Assembly (NCBI RefSeq): GCF_051390635.1
Contig: NZ_JBPODT010000002.1
Coordinates: 372,001 to 436,000, forward strand
Length of the DNA stretch: 64,000 nt
Source: Microbaculum sp051390635
Lineage (GTDB): Bacteria; Pseudomonadota; Alphaproteobacteria; Rhizobiales; Tepidamorphaceae
Direction: 5' to 3'
Each line of letters opens with the position of its first letter. Positions within the stretch are counted from its first letter, which is position 1. The notes under the pieces are model-generated. The model was not told where the DNA came from. It saw nothing but the letters and a program-made list of their open reading frames with translations, and did not search any database. Positions 16,205 through 25,062 of the stretch are shown piece after piece. The translations under genes were made by a program, and so were the position numbers.

Positions 16205-17281
16205 ATGATGGCCTCGCTTCTCGTATTGGCCAGGGAATCGTCGGGCGACAAGCGGCGCGAGCTGCTGCGCTCGATGGCGAGCCTGTTTATAGACAAGGAA
16301 CAGGACTACTCCGACCGTGAGCTGGTCCTGTTCGGCGAGGTCATCGGTGATCTGCTCGATCAGGTCGACCTCGAAGGTCGCATCGAGCTGTCCCGCAAGA
16401 TCGCGACGACGGACCGCGCCACCGGCGATCTGCACCTGCGGCTTGCCGAAGACGAGATCGCGGTCGCCGCGACGGTGTTGCGAGACTGCATCCTGTTCGA
16501 CGACGAGACGCTCGCCGACATCGCCAGCCGCCAGTCCCAGGACCACCTTGATGCGATCGCGAAGCGCGCGGCTCTGAGCGCCCGGGTGACGGACGTGCTG
16601 GTCGACCGCGGCGAGCCGCGTGTCGTGTGCTCGGTGACGCGCAATCTCGGCGCGGAACTCTCGAAGGGAACCTTCGACAGGATCATCGACAAGGCCGCTG
16701 ACGATGCGGAATTGCAGTCGGCCGTGTCGTACCGGGCCGACATGCCGCTCGCGAGCGCGGCGCGGGCGCTGAAGATGCTGCCGCCCAGGCACCGCGACAG
16801 GCTGGCCGCGCTCATGGCCGAAGACTCCGGCGCCGAAGACTCCGGGGCCGAAACCGGGCCGGTCGGCAAGGCCGACGCGGCGGCCAGGACCCTCAAGGTC
16901 GCCCAGTCGAAGCACCGGCTGCAGACCGAGGCCATTGTCGCGCAGATCCGCGACGGGCATCTCGACCTGGATTCGGTGATCATGCGGCTGGCGCGCGAGA
17001 ACCGATACCAGAACCTCGCCCGCGTCCTCGGCGAGGTTGCCCGGCTCAAGCCGCGCGCCGTCCTCAATGCGCTTTTCCAGGTCGACCATGCGGCCATCGT
17101 CGCGCTGCTCAAATCGCTCGGCGCGACCGAGCCGGCGGTCAGCGCGATCGCCCAGGCGCGGGCAAGGCGTCTCAAATTGCCGGCCAGCATGGCCGACAGA
17201 ATGGTGGAGGCCTGGCGCGAGACCGACGACGCGAAGGGCACCACGACGCCGACGCCGACCCGGCTGCGGGCGGCCGGCTGA
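16205..17281 (+). CDS. DUF2336 domain protein (second copy)
   Basis: A 358-aa DUF2336 protein: MMASLLVLARESSGDKRREL, SLFIDKEQDYSDRELVLFGE, VLRDCILFDDETLADIASR, LSARVTDVLVDRGE, all aligned with the upstream paralogue. A short acidic duplication EDSGAEDSGAETG (about residue 208) is made by a 15-bp tandem repeat. ATG at 16205 has ggag eight bases upstream, which decides the start. The two paralogues are clearly diverged at sequence level, so the duplication is old. Function is unknown. Confidence 0.8.
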   Translation: MMASLLVLARESSGDKRRELLRSMASLFIDKEQDYSDRELVLFGEVIGDLLDQVDLEGRIELSRKIATTDRATGDLHLRLAEDEIAVAATVLRDCILFDDETLADIASRQSQDHLDAIAKRAALSARVTDVLVDRGEPRVVCSVTRNLGAELSKGTFDRIIDKAADDAELQSAVSYRADMPLASAARALKMLPPRHRDRLAALMAEDSGAEDSGAETGPVGKADAAARTLKVAQSKHRLQTEAIVAQIRDGHLDLDSVIMRLARENRYQNLARVLGEVARLKPRAVLNALFQVDHAAIVALLKSLGATEPAVSAIAQARARRLKLPASMADRMVEAWRETDDAKGTTTPTPTRLRAAG

Positions 17282-17370
17282 CCTGAAGCGCACCCCATGG
17301 TTTCTCGCTGGGGTTTGTCGCCGGGCGGCTCGCTGACGGCCGGGCCGCGGCCGGTGGATTGGAGGAGGAA

Positions 17371-17919
17371 ATGCGGATCGAACGATCGGGCAGTGAATTC
17401 AAGGATTTCAAGGTCGCGCTGGTCGACGGCGAAGAGTTCGGCGTCTCGATCTTCAAGAGCATCGCGGCATCGACCGGCATCCACAATGTCGTGGCCTACG
17501 CGAGCCCGAAGGCGGCGATCGGGAACATCGGTATCGCCGGCGCGCCCGATATCCTGTTCGTCAAGTTCTCGGGTGCGAACAAGAACGCCCTGCAGCTCTG
17601 CCGCCTGATCCGTGACCGCGAGACGTTCTCTCATCCCTTCATGCCGGTTGTCGCGATTATGGAAGAGGCGACCGTCGCCTCCGTCACCGCGGTCCGCGAC
17701 GCCGGCGTCGACGAGTTTCTCGCGTGCCCGTTCTCGCCGAAGGCGCTGGGCGAGCGCGTCCGTTCGATCGTTCACGACCGCCGCGGCTTCCTCGACCTTT
17801 CGGGCTATTTCGGTCCCGACCGCCGACGCGGCGCCATGGCCAAATGGCTGGGTGTCGATCGCCGGTCGGAACCCGGTCCGCTGATCGATCCCGTCACAGA
17901 ACAGCCCTATATCGGCTAG
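17371..17919 (+). CDS. Degenerate receiver-domain protein
   Basis: A 182-aa protein with a CheY-like fold pattern (FKVALVDGEEFGVSIFKSIA, DILFVKF, MPVVAIME, VDEFLACPFSPKALGERV) and a C-terminal tail with two DRR elements (FGPDRRRG, GVDRRSE) seen in an alphaproteobacterial receiver family. Three of the residues needed for phosphorylation are changed: the acceptor Asp position reads Lys in FVKF, the Thr/Ser position reads Met, and the Lys of the KPF motif reads Cys (ACPF). One Asp remains in LVDGE. So it is probably a pseudo-receiver acting by protein contact. A strong ggaggagg lies directly before the ATG at 17371. It follows the DUF2336 pair by 89 bp. Confidence 0.75.
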   Translation: MRIERSGSEFKDFKVALVDGEEFGVSIFKSIAASTGIHNVVAYASPKAAIGNIGIAGAPDILFVKFSGANKNALQLCRLIRDRETFSHPFMPVVAIMEEATVASVTAVRDAGVDEFLACPFSPKALGERVRSIVHDRRGFLDLSGYFGPDRRRGAMAKWLGVDRRSEPGPLIDPVTEQPYIG

Positions 17920-18116
17920 GCCCGCGGGCGCGTCGTCGCCCCGGACCTGTTTCCGCCCGTCCGGTTCCCGCCCGTCCGGCTGGCCGCGTCGAAACGGCAT
18001 GGTAGGGCAGCCATGGCCGTGCTAGGTAGCGCTCCGAACCGTTTTAGCCCACAAGACCGCGGTCTGCAGGTTGGCCCGCGGGTCGGCCCCCAGGTCGGAT
18101 TATCCGGAGGATTTTC

Positions 18117-19565
18117 ATGCAGCTCAAGGATCCCTCGCTTCTCAGGAGCCAGTGCTACGTCAACGGCGAATGGGTCGGCTCCGGCGTGACGCCGGTGACG
18201 AATCCGGCGACCGGCGAGGAGATCACGAAGGTGCCGCAATTCGGCACTGAGGAGACCCGCCAGGCGATCGCCCACGCCAGCGCCGCCTTCAAGCCCTGGG
18301 CCGCCAGGACCGGCAAGGAGCGGGCGAAGATCCTGCGCCGCTGGTTCGATCTGATGATCGAGAACAAGGACGACATCGCGCTCATCATGACGAGCGAGCA
18401 GGGCAAGCCGTTGGCCGAGGCCGCCGGCGAGGTGGAATACGCCGCCTCCTTCGTCGAGTTCTTCGCCGAGGAAGCCAAGCGCATCTATGGCGACGTGATT
18501 CCGAGCCATCGCGCCGACGGCCGCATCGTCGTGGTCAAGCAGCCGGTCGGCGTCGTCGCCGCGATCACGCCGTGGAACTTCCCCGCCGCCATGATCACCC
18601 GCAAGCTCGGCCCCGCGCTCGCCGCCGGCTGCACCGCCGTGTGCAAGCCCGCTGGCGAGACCCCGCTGACGGCGCTGGCCCTGACCGAGCTCGCCGCCCG
18701 GGCCGGCGTTCCCGCCGGTGTCATCAACATGCTGACCGGCAAGGCGTCGGCGATCGGCGGCGAGATGACCTCGAACCCGGCCGTCCGCGTCGTCACCTTC
18801 ACCGGCTCCACCGAGATCGGCAAGTTGCTGATGCAGCAGTGCGCCTCGACCGTGAAGCGCGTCGGCATGGAGCTCGGCGGCAATGCGCCGTTCATCGTTT
18901 TCGACGATGCCCATCTCGACAAGGCGGTGGAAGGGGCGATCGCCTCGAAATACCGCAACGCCGGCCAGACCTGCGTCTGCGCCAACCGTCTCTATGTCCA
19001 GTCGGGCGTGTATGACGCGTTTGCCGAAAAGCTCGCCGAGGCGGTGTCCAAAATGAAGGTCGGCCCGGGCGTGGAGCAGGGCGTCACCCAGGGCCCGCTC
19101 ATCAACGAGGCCGCCGTCGCCAAGGTCGAGGAGCATATCAAGGACGCCGTCGACAAGGGTGCCGAGGTCGTTCTCGGCGGCAAGCGTCATGCGCTTGGCG
19201 GCACCTTCTTCGAGCCGACGATCCTGAAGAACGTGACCTCCGATATGGTCGTCACGCGCGAGGAAACCTTCGGTCCGCTTGCGCCGCTCTACAGGTTCGA
19301 GACGGAAGAAGACGTGGTCCGCATGGCCAACGACACCGAATTCGGTCTGGCCGCCTATTTCTACAGCCGCGACATCGGCCGCGTCTGGCGGGTCGCCGAG
19401 GCGCTCGAATACGGCATCGTCGGCATCAACGAGGGCCTGATCTCCACCGAGGTGGCCCCGTTCGGCGGCGTCAAGGAATCCGGCATCGGCCGCGAGGGCT
19501 CGCACTACGGCATCGACGAGTTCATCGACATCAAATACATGCTGATGGGCGGCGTCGACCGCTGA
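18117..19565 (+). CDS. gabD: NAD(P)-dependent succinate-semialdehyde dehydrogenase
   Basis: A 482-aa aldehyde dehydrogenase that oxidises succinate semialdehyde to succinate at the end of the GABA shunt. Length and motifs are those of GabD: ITPWNFPAAMITRK, CKPAGETPL, TFTGSTEIG, Glu252 in MELGGNAPFI, Cys286 in GQTCVCANR with the neighbouring Cys288 found in GabD, EETFGP, and APFGGVKESGIGREG near the end. Cytoplasmic. No gabT is adjacent, so it may be a general scavenging enzyme or be used with other semialdehydes. A strong terminator (19626-19652) follows. Confidence 0.9.
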   Translation: MQLKDPSLLRSQCYVNGEWVGSGVTPVTNPATGEEITKVPQFGTEETRQAIAHASAAFKPWAARTGKERAKILRRWFDLMIENKDDIALIMTSEQGKPLAEAAGEVEYAASFVEFFAEEAKRIYGDVIPSHRADGRIVVVKQPVGVVAAITPWNFPAAMITRKLGPALAAGCTAVCKPAGETPLTALALTELAARAGVPAGVINMLTGKASAIGGEMTSNPAVRVVTFTGSTEIGKLLMQQCASTVKRVGMELGGNAPFIVFDDAHLDKAVEGAIASKYRNAGQTCVCANRLYVQSGVYDAFAEKLAEAVSKMKVGPGVEQGVTQGPLINEAAVAKVEEHIKDAVDKGAEVVLGGKRHALGGTFFEPTILKNVTSDMVVTREETFGPLAPLYRFETEEDVVRMANDTEFGLAAYFYSRDIGRVWRVAEALEYGIVGINEGLISTEVAPFGGVKESGIGREGSHYGIDEFIDIKYMLMGGVDR

Positions 19566-19625
19566 CGAAGACGGCGCGCCCTTGAAAGGCGCGCCGAAAG
19601 CAGCGCGACGGGCAGAATTCGAAGG

Positions 19626-19652
19626 CGGGCGCCGGGGTCATCCCGGCGCCCG
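19626..19652. terminator. Bidirectional terminator between gabD and the GDPD gene
   Basis: Perfect 11-bp stem cgggcgccggg (19626-19636) / cccggcgcccg (19642-19652), loop gtcat, followed by tttcgtctgtt on the plus strand. It lies between two convergent genes, ten bases before the stop of the minus-strand gene. A second, shorter palindrome pair ggcgcgcc occurs at 19573-19595. Confidence 0.8.
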
Positions 19653-19661
19653 TTTCGTCTG

Positions 19662-20990
19662 TTATTTCTTGCCCATGCAGTTGGCGTAGTAGGTCGTCGT
19701 CGCCGGCCAGTCCGAGAACAGGCCGATCAGGCCGACATCGCGCGCCAGCACGTCGATCGTGGTCATGATGTCGCCGTCGTTCGACAGCCCGTCCAGCGTG
19801 GTCCGGTAGTAGCCGCCGCTCCCCGGCAGGACATCCTCGACGATGCGGCCCGACCGCTCGGTGGTCCAGGCGATGAGCTTCAGGCCCGCCGCCTTGGCGT
19901 TCTTGGCGTAGTCGGAGGGGACGATGTTGTTGTTGGCGTCCAGCGTGACGAAATTCTGCATCGCCACGGCGATGACCCGCAGTCCCTGGTCGTACAACGC
20001 CTCGAAATCGGCGACCGACGGCGGGGTGTTGCCGGACAGGGCGTCGGCGGGGCTGTCGAGGAAGACGGCCTGCCGGCCATAGGCCGGGTACTCGTCGAGC
20101 CAGTACTCGATGGCCTCGTAGCCGAAGGACTGCGGCCAGACCTTCTTCGGGGAGACGCCGGCGTCGATGTAGTCCTGGATCATCTTGGCGGCATAGGTCT
20201 CCAGGGTCAGACCGGAGTCGCCGAAGCCGACGGCGCTGTCGACGCCCTTCAGTTCCGGGGTCATCTCGACGCCGAGCTGCTTGAACAGCGCGATGCTCTC
20301 CTTGTGCGACATCAGCGTGGCGCCCGTCGAATAGAGGTCGGTGCGCCAGTTCGACGTGCCGGCCATGTACTCCTCGACCGTGGTGGCGCTGGTGTTGCGG
20401 CCGTCCATCTTGCCCTTCAGCGACTTGAACTCGGCGAGCGTCAGGCCGCTGGTGCAGCACTTGGCCGTCGCGGACTTGATCCGGTTGCCGTTGGCGTCGA
20501 ACTCGGCCGGCCGGAAGCCGACCTCGCAGGTCGAGGCCAGCGGCGTCTCCAGGATGTTGGTCGTCTGGTGCAGGTCGCACTGCGAGTGGCGGCAGACGAG
20601 CTCGGCATCCTTGGTGAAGCTCACGTCGCATTCGATGATGCCGGCGCCCATCCGCGCGGCGGCGCGATACCCTTCCTCGGTGTGCTCGGGAAACTGCAGC
20701 GGCGCGCCGCGATGGGCGATCGAGAACTTGCGCTTGGTGAACTGGCGGTTGGCGCACTGCTGCAGCTTCCGCTTCAGCCGCCCTTCCGTCATCTGGTCGA
20801 CGAGGTAGTAGGGACGCGGGCCGAGCTGCACCTTGTCCTTGTTCCGGCTCCATTTGCCGCCGGCGCGAGGGGCCCCGGCATCGGCGTTGCCGCGGCCGTC
20901 GTACTTGCCGGCGGCATCGGCGGCCGGTGTCATCGTCACGGTGCCGACGAGCGCGCCGGCTATGACGATGGATCTGAGGAACATGTTCAT
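19662..20990 (-). CDS. Secreted glycerophosphodiester phosphodiesterase-like protein
   Basis: A 442-aa exported protein of the GDPD TIM-barrel family, which splits glycerophosphodiesters into an alcohol and glycerol 3-phosphate. Residues 1-27 are a signal peptide (MNMFLRSIVIAGALVG ... ADAAG). Key residues are seen as His93-Arg94 in IAHRGAP, Glu102 in FPEHTEEGY, Glu120/Asp122 in IIECDVS, and His135 in CRHSQCDLH. It has several extra cysteines (CTSG, CEVG, CANR) that may form disulfides, and it is longer than the usual 250-350 aa enzyme, resembling the large periplasmic type. The ATG at 20990 has aaggac seven bases upstream and gives the signal peptide; the frame is open far beyond it without coding character. 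Confidence 0.85.
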   Translation of the reverse strand: MNMFLRSIVIAGALVGTVTMTPAADAAGKYDGRGNADAGAPRAGGKWSRNKDKVQLGPRPYYLVDQMTEGRLKRKLQQCANRQFTKRKFSIAHRGAPLQFPEHTEEGYRAAARMGAGIIECDVSFTKDAELVCRHSQCDLHQTTNILETPLASTCEVGFRPAEFDANGNRIKSATAKCCTSGLTLAEFKSLKGKMDGRNTSATTVEEYMAGTSNWRTDLYSTGATLMSHKESIALFKQLGVEMTPELKGVDSAVGFGDSGLTLETYAAKMIQDYIDAGVSPKKVWPQSFGYEAIEYWLDEYPAYGRQAVFLDSPADALSGNTPPSVADFEALYDQGLRVIAVAMQNFVTLDANNNIVPSDYAKNAKAAGLKLIAWTTERSGRIVEDVLPGSGGYYRTTLDGLSNDGDIMTTIDVLARDVGLIGLFSDWPATTTYYANCMGKK

Positions 20991-21354
20991 TGAGAGTGTC
21001 CTTGCGTGGCTGGACGTCTTCGGTTCAGGGACAACGAGCCGGCAATAGGTGCTTCGCCCCCGGCTTGGCCCGGATCGGTCGGTGCCGATCGGGACTTCGA
21101 CTAAGCCGCTTCCATGAGAGAGCGATGATGCTTTTGTGGCCGTTCGGTCACGGCGCGATGACGGTTGCGAGTCCTGGGCGGGCGGGCGCGCCCGTTTCCG
21201 CCGCGCGCCGTGACCTTTCGGTCCGGGGAGGTAGATTTCCCGGCCGAAATGCTCCAGATGAAGGGACGCGCCGTGTCCGGCGCCGCGGACGGCCACCGTC
21301 CGGGCACCGGTGGCGCATTGCAGTCTGCAACCCGGACAACTGACCAGGCGGATC
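20991..21354. other. Divergent intergenic region between the GDPD gene and rpiA
   Basis: No gene is supported. It must carry promoters in both directions. I saw no clear operator, riboswitch or terminator in it. Confidence 0.45.
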
Positions 21355-22056
21355 ATGTCGGCAGATAACCAGAAGCGCCTCGCCGCAGAGCGGGCCCTGA
21401 CCTTCGTTACCTCGGGCATGAAGCTCGGGCTCGGCACCGGATCGACGGCGGCGCATTTTGTCGCCGGGCTCGGCGAGCGTGTGCGCAAGGGCCATCTCGA
21501 CGTGGTCGGCGTGCCGACGTCGGAGGCGACCCACAAGCTCGCGATCCAGCATGGCGTGCCGCTGACGACGCTCGAGGAGACGCCGGAGCTCGATCTGACC
21601 GTCGATGGCGCCGACGAGCTCGACGGGTCCCTGCGCCTCGTCAAGGGCGGCGGCGGTGCGCTTCTGCGCGAGAAGATCGTCGCGGCGGCGTCCGCGCGCA
21701 TGGTCGTTATCGCCGACGAGAGCAAGCTGGTGTCGCGGCTCGGCGCGTTCCCGCTGCCCATCGAGGTGATCCCCTTCGGCCAGCGCGCCACCGCGATCGC
21801 CATCGACAAGGCGACGCGGAAGCTCGGGCTCGATCCGGTGCTGCACCTGCGCATGGGCGCGGCCGATGCCCCGTTCCGCACCGACAGCGGCAACTTGATC
21901 TACGATTGCGACCTTGCGGCCATCCCCGATCCCGAAGCCCTGGCGGACGCCCTGTCCGGCATTCCCGGCGTCGTCGAGCACGGCCTGTTCATCGGCCTGT
22001 GTTCGGCCGCGGTGATCGCCGGGGCCGACGAGATCCGGGTTATGGGCAAAGACTGA
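21355..22056 (+). CDS. rpiA: Ribose-5-phosphate isomerase A
   Basis: A 233-aa RpiA that interconverts ribose 5-phosphate and ribulose 5-phosphate in the pentose phosphate pathway. Family motifs are GLGTGSTAAHFV, GVPTSEAT, DLTVDGADELD, KGGGGALLREKI, and ADESKLV. Length is the usual one. The ATG at 21355 follows aggcgg by five bases. The gor gene starts 22 bp after the stop, so the two are probably cotranscribed, which is a common alphaproteobacterial order. Confidence 0.95.
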   Translation: MSADNQKRLAAERALTFVTSGMKLGLGTGSTAAHFVAGLGERVRKGHLDVVGVPTSEATHKLAIQHGVPLTTLEETPELDLTVDGADELDGSLRLVKGGGGALLREKIVAAASARMVVIADESKLVSRLGAFPLPIEVIPFGQRATAIAIDKATRKLGLDPVLHLRMGAADAPFRTDSGNLIYDCDLAAIPDPEALADALSGIPGVVEHGLFIGLCSAAVIAGADEIRVMGKD

Positions 22057-22078
22057 AACCGTCGGAGGCAAGCGCGCA

Positions 22079-23467
22079 ATGACCGAATTCGAATACGATC
22101 TCTTTGTCATAGGTGCCGGCTCCGGCGGCGTGCGCGCGGCGCGCATCGCGGCCGGCTACGGCGCGAAGGTGGCGGTCGCCGAGGAATACCGCGTCGGCGG
22201 CACCTGCGTGATCCGAGGCTGCGTCCCCAAGAAGCTGTTCGTCTACGCCAGCCGCTTTCCCGACGAGTTCGAGGAATCCGCCGGCTTCGGCTGGAGCGTT
22301 GCCGGGACCGCCTTCGACTGGAAGACTCTGGTTGCCAACAAGGACCGGGAGATCGCCCGGCTCGAGGGCATCTACCGGCGCAACCTCGAGGCCGCGAACG
22401 TCGAGATCATCGACACCCGCGCCGAGCTGCGCGGCCCCAACACCGTGCATCTGGCCAATCTCGGCCGCGACGTCACGGCCCGCTACATCCTGATCGCCAC
22501 CGGCGGCCATCCCAACTACGACCGCACGCTTCCCGGCATCGAGCACGTGATTTCCTCCAACGAGGCCTTCCACCTGGAGGAGCTGCCGAAGCGCATCGTG
22601 ATCGCCGGCGGCGGCTATATCGCTGTCGAATTCGCAGGTATTTTCAATGGCTTGGGTGTCGAGACGACGCTGCTGTACCGCGGCGAGGAGATCCTTCGCG
22701 GCTTCGACGACGACCTGCGCGCGGGTCTGCACGCCGAAATGGTCAAGCGCGGCATCGACGTCGTCTGTGGCGACGTCTTCACGACGATCGAGAAGACCGC
22801 CGACGGCCTGATCGGCCACACCGCGTCCGGACGCGGTCTCGAGGCCGATCAGATCATGTTCGCCATCGGCCGGTCGCCGAACATCGAGGGGCTGGGACTG
22901 GCCGAGGCGGGCGTCGAGCAGGGCTGGAACGGCCATGTCGTGGTCGATGCCTATGGCAAGACGTCCCTCGACTCAATCTACGCCGTCGGCGACGTCACCG
23001 ACCGCGTCCAGCTGACCCCCGTGGCGATCCGCGAGGGCCATGCCTTCGCCGAGACCGTGTTCAACGCCAATCCCGTTTCCATCGACCACGAGGCGATCCC
23101 CACCGCGGTGTTCTCGACGCCTGAGATCGGCACCGTCGGGCTCACCGAGGCGGAGGCGCGCGAGCGCTGCCGCGCGGTCGATATCTACAAGACCAGCTTC
23201 CGTCCCATGAAGCTCACATTGACCGACCGCGACGAGAAGATGCTGATCAAGCTGGTCGTCGATGCCGATTCCGGCGTCGTCGTCGGCTGTCATCTGATGG
23301 GTCCGGATTCCGGCGAACTGATCCAGGTTCTCGGAATTCTGGTGAAGATGGGCGCGACGAAAGCCCAGTTCGACGCCACCGTGGCCGTCCACCCCAGCGC
23401 GGCCGAGGAACTCGTCACCATGCGCACGCCGACGAGCCGCTGGGCCGCCGAATACGCGGCGGAGTAG
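22079..23467 (+). CDS. gor: Glutathione-disulfide reductase
   Basis: A 462-aa FAD flavoprotein disulfide reductase that keeps glutathione reduced with NADPH. FAD site IGAGSGGVRAARIA at residue 11, redox pair Cys43/Cys48 in GGTCVIRGCVPKK, NADPH-binding GGGYIAVEFAGIFNGLG with Arg of the following YRG element, second FAD motif YAVGDVTDR, and C-terminal HPSAAEE with the catalytic His-Glu. These fit Gor rather than lipoamide dehydrogenase or mercuric reductase. It forms a unit with rpiA. Confidence 0.93.
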   Translation: MTEFEYDLFVIGAGSGGVRAARIAAGYGAKVAVAEEYRVGGTCVIRGCVPKKLFVYASRFPDEFEESAGFGWSVAGTAFDWKTLVANKDREIARLEGIYRRNLEAANVEIIDTRAELRGPNTVHLANLGRDVTARYILIATGGHPNYDRTLPGIEHVISSNEAFHLEELPKRIVIAGGGYIAVEFAGIFNGLGVETTLLYRGEEILRGFDDDLRAGLHAEMVKRGIDVVCGDVFTTIEKTADGLIGHTASGRGLEADQIMFAIGRSPNIEGLGLAEAGVEQGWNGHVVVDAYGKTSLDSIYAVGDVTDRVQLTPVAIREGHAFAETVFNANPVSIDHEAIPTAVFSTPEIGTVGLTEAEARERCRAVDIYKTSFRPMKLTLTDRDEKMLIKLVVDADSGVVVGCHLMGPDSGELIQVLGILVKMGATKAQFDATVAVHPSAAEELVTMRTPTSRWAAEYAAE

Positions 23468-23561
23468 CATTTCGCGCCTGCTTACGTGGAGTCCGGACCC
23501 GTGCGGCCGTCCGGCAGGGCATGACAGGGCGGGCCATGACAAGGCAGGACAGGGCAGAGCG

Positions 23562-24806
23562 CTAGCGCGAGGTTTCCCGTCTTTTCAGCGCCAGCGCGCA
23601 CACGGTCGCGATAGCCCCGCCGATCCCGAGCATGATGAAGGCCGGCCCCCACACGGTCGGCGTTCCACCCGGCGCGTTGGTCGCGTCGATCACGGCGCCG
23701 AAGGCGATCGGCGCGATGGCGCCGGCGCCGAAGCCGAGCAGCGAGCGCCAGGCGAGCACAGCGCCGAGATAGCCCGGCCGGACCGCCTCGGCCACCGCCG
23801 TCGACAGCACCGGTGAATCGCCGAGGCAGACGAAGGCGTAAGCGAGCGCGACGGGGATCAGAAGGACCGGCGGCGCGCTCACCATCCAGCCGATGACGAA
23901 GGACAGGACGGCGCCGGCGAACGCCAGGCCGACCAGCACCGGCTTGCGGCCGGCCCGGTCCGACAGCCGCCCCATGGTGAAGGCTGCGGTCGCGCCGAAC
24001 AGGTGCAGGAAGCCCGACAGATAGGCCCCGGAAATCGTGGCGCTTGCCGCCGCCGCGCCGGCCAGCGCGAAGCTGGCGGCGAGGAAGGCCGGGATCCACG
24101 CCCACATGCCCAGCAGTTCCCACGAATGCGCGGTATAGCCGGCGACCAGCAGCCCGGCCTCCCGGTTGCGCAGAAGCTGGTCGCTCGCCCGCATGTCGAC
24201 GCCGCGTTCGTGCACCCGGTTCTCGATCGGCCGGAGGAAGGCGATCAGCAGCACCGCGCCGATCATCGGCAGGAGGCTGGAGAGGATGAACCCCATCCGC
24301 CAGCCGCCGATGGCGATGCCGAGGCCCACCGCGCCCAGCGAGGTGGCGTAGCCGACCGAGGTCGAGCCGATCAGCCATCCCATGGCGTTGCCGCGCGCCT
24401 GCGGCGGCGCCTCGTCGGCGAACAGCACGATCAGCGGCGTGTAGACCCCGCCCTGCGCGAGCCCGACCAGCCCGTAGAGCAGGAAGGCGCTCCACCAGTC
24501 GCGCGCCACCAGCCCGAACAGCAGGCTCGTCGCAGCCGCCGCGATCGCCGAGACGATCGCCATCCGCTTTGCCCCGTAATGGTCGGTCGCCCAGGCAAAG
24601 ATGAACAGCGAGACGGCGTAGCCGACGGTGAAGCTGGTGACGATGGCGCCGGCCGCGGTCGCGGTGAGATCCCATTCGCTCTTGAGCAGGGGAATGGCGG
24701 CGGCGACCGTCATGAAGGTCGCGAACAGGAACACGCGCGCCACGCAAAGCCCGACGATCCGCGAAAGCGTCAGGGCAGGAGCACGGTCGAGTGCGGCGGC
24801 GGTCAT
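23562..24806 (-). CDS. MFS transporter
   Basis: A 414-aa transporter of the major facilitator superfamily with twelve hydrophobic segments spread over the length. The loop 2-3 motif reads TDHYGAKRMAIVSA and the corresponding loop in the second half reads GRLSDRAGRKPVLVG, both typical. Residues 115-160 (GLAQGGVYTPLIVLFADEAP) match the sugar-phosphate/organic-anion type branch. The substrate cannot be named. It is convergent with gor and has no operon partner. Confidence 0.85.
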   Translation of the reverse strand: MTAAALDRAPALTLSRIVGLCVARVFLFATFMTVAAAIPLLKSEWDLTATAAGAIVTSFTVGYAVSLFIFAWATDHYGAKRMAIVSAIAAAATSLLFGLVARDWWSAFLLYGLVGLAQGGVYTPLIVLFADEAPPQARGNAMGWLIGSTSVGYATSLGAVGLGIAIGGWRMGFILSSLLPMIGAVLLIAFLRPIENRVHERGVDMRASDQLLRNREAGLLVAGYTAHSWELLGMWAWIPAFLAASFALAGAAAASATISGAYLSGFLHLFGATAAFTMGRLSDRAGRKPVLVGLAFAGAVLSFVIGWMVSAPPVLLIPVALAYAFVCLGDSPVLSTAVAEAVRPGYLGAVLAWRSLLGFGAGAIAPIAFGAVIDATNAPGGTPTVWGPAFIMLGIGGAIATVCALALKRRETSR

Positions 24807-25062
24807 GGCGATACGTTTTAGCCGCGGACCGGGCCGGCGAACAGATCGGGCCTGCGCATGGCCCCTATGTTTCGGCTCGCGTGGCGTTTGAGGTGGCTAA
24901 TATTTGGTGTGGCGTCCCGCCGACCCGGCGAATACCCTCCCTTTGCCAGGCAAAGGACGGTCCGGCACCACGAGGATGTTTCGGTAGGCGTTCGGCGTTC
25001 GGGAAATCGCTTTAGGCCCTTACCGGAGGTGACGCGTCGTAAACCAAGAGGGCGGTGACCCG

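Noticed and set aside
20991..21893. N-terminal extension of the GDPD protein to 743 aa
   Set aside because: It would place the signal peptide in the middle of the chain and overlap rpiA on the other strand; the ATG at 20990 has a good ribosome site.
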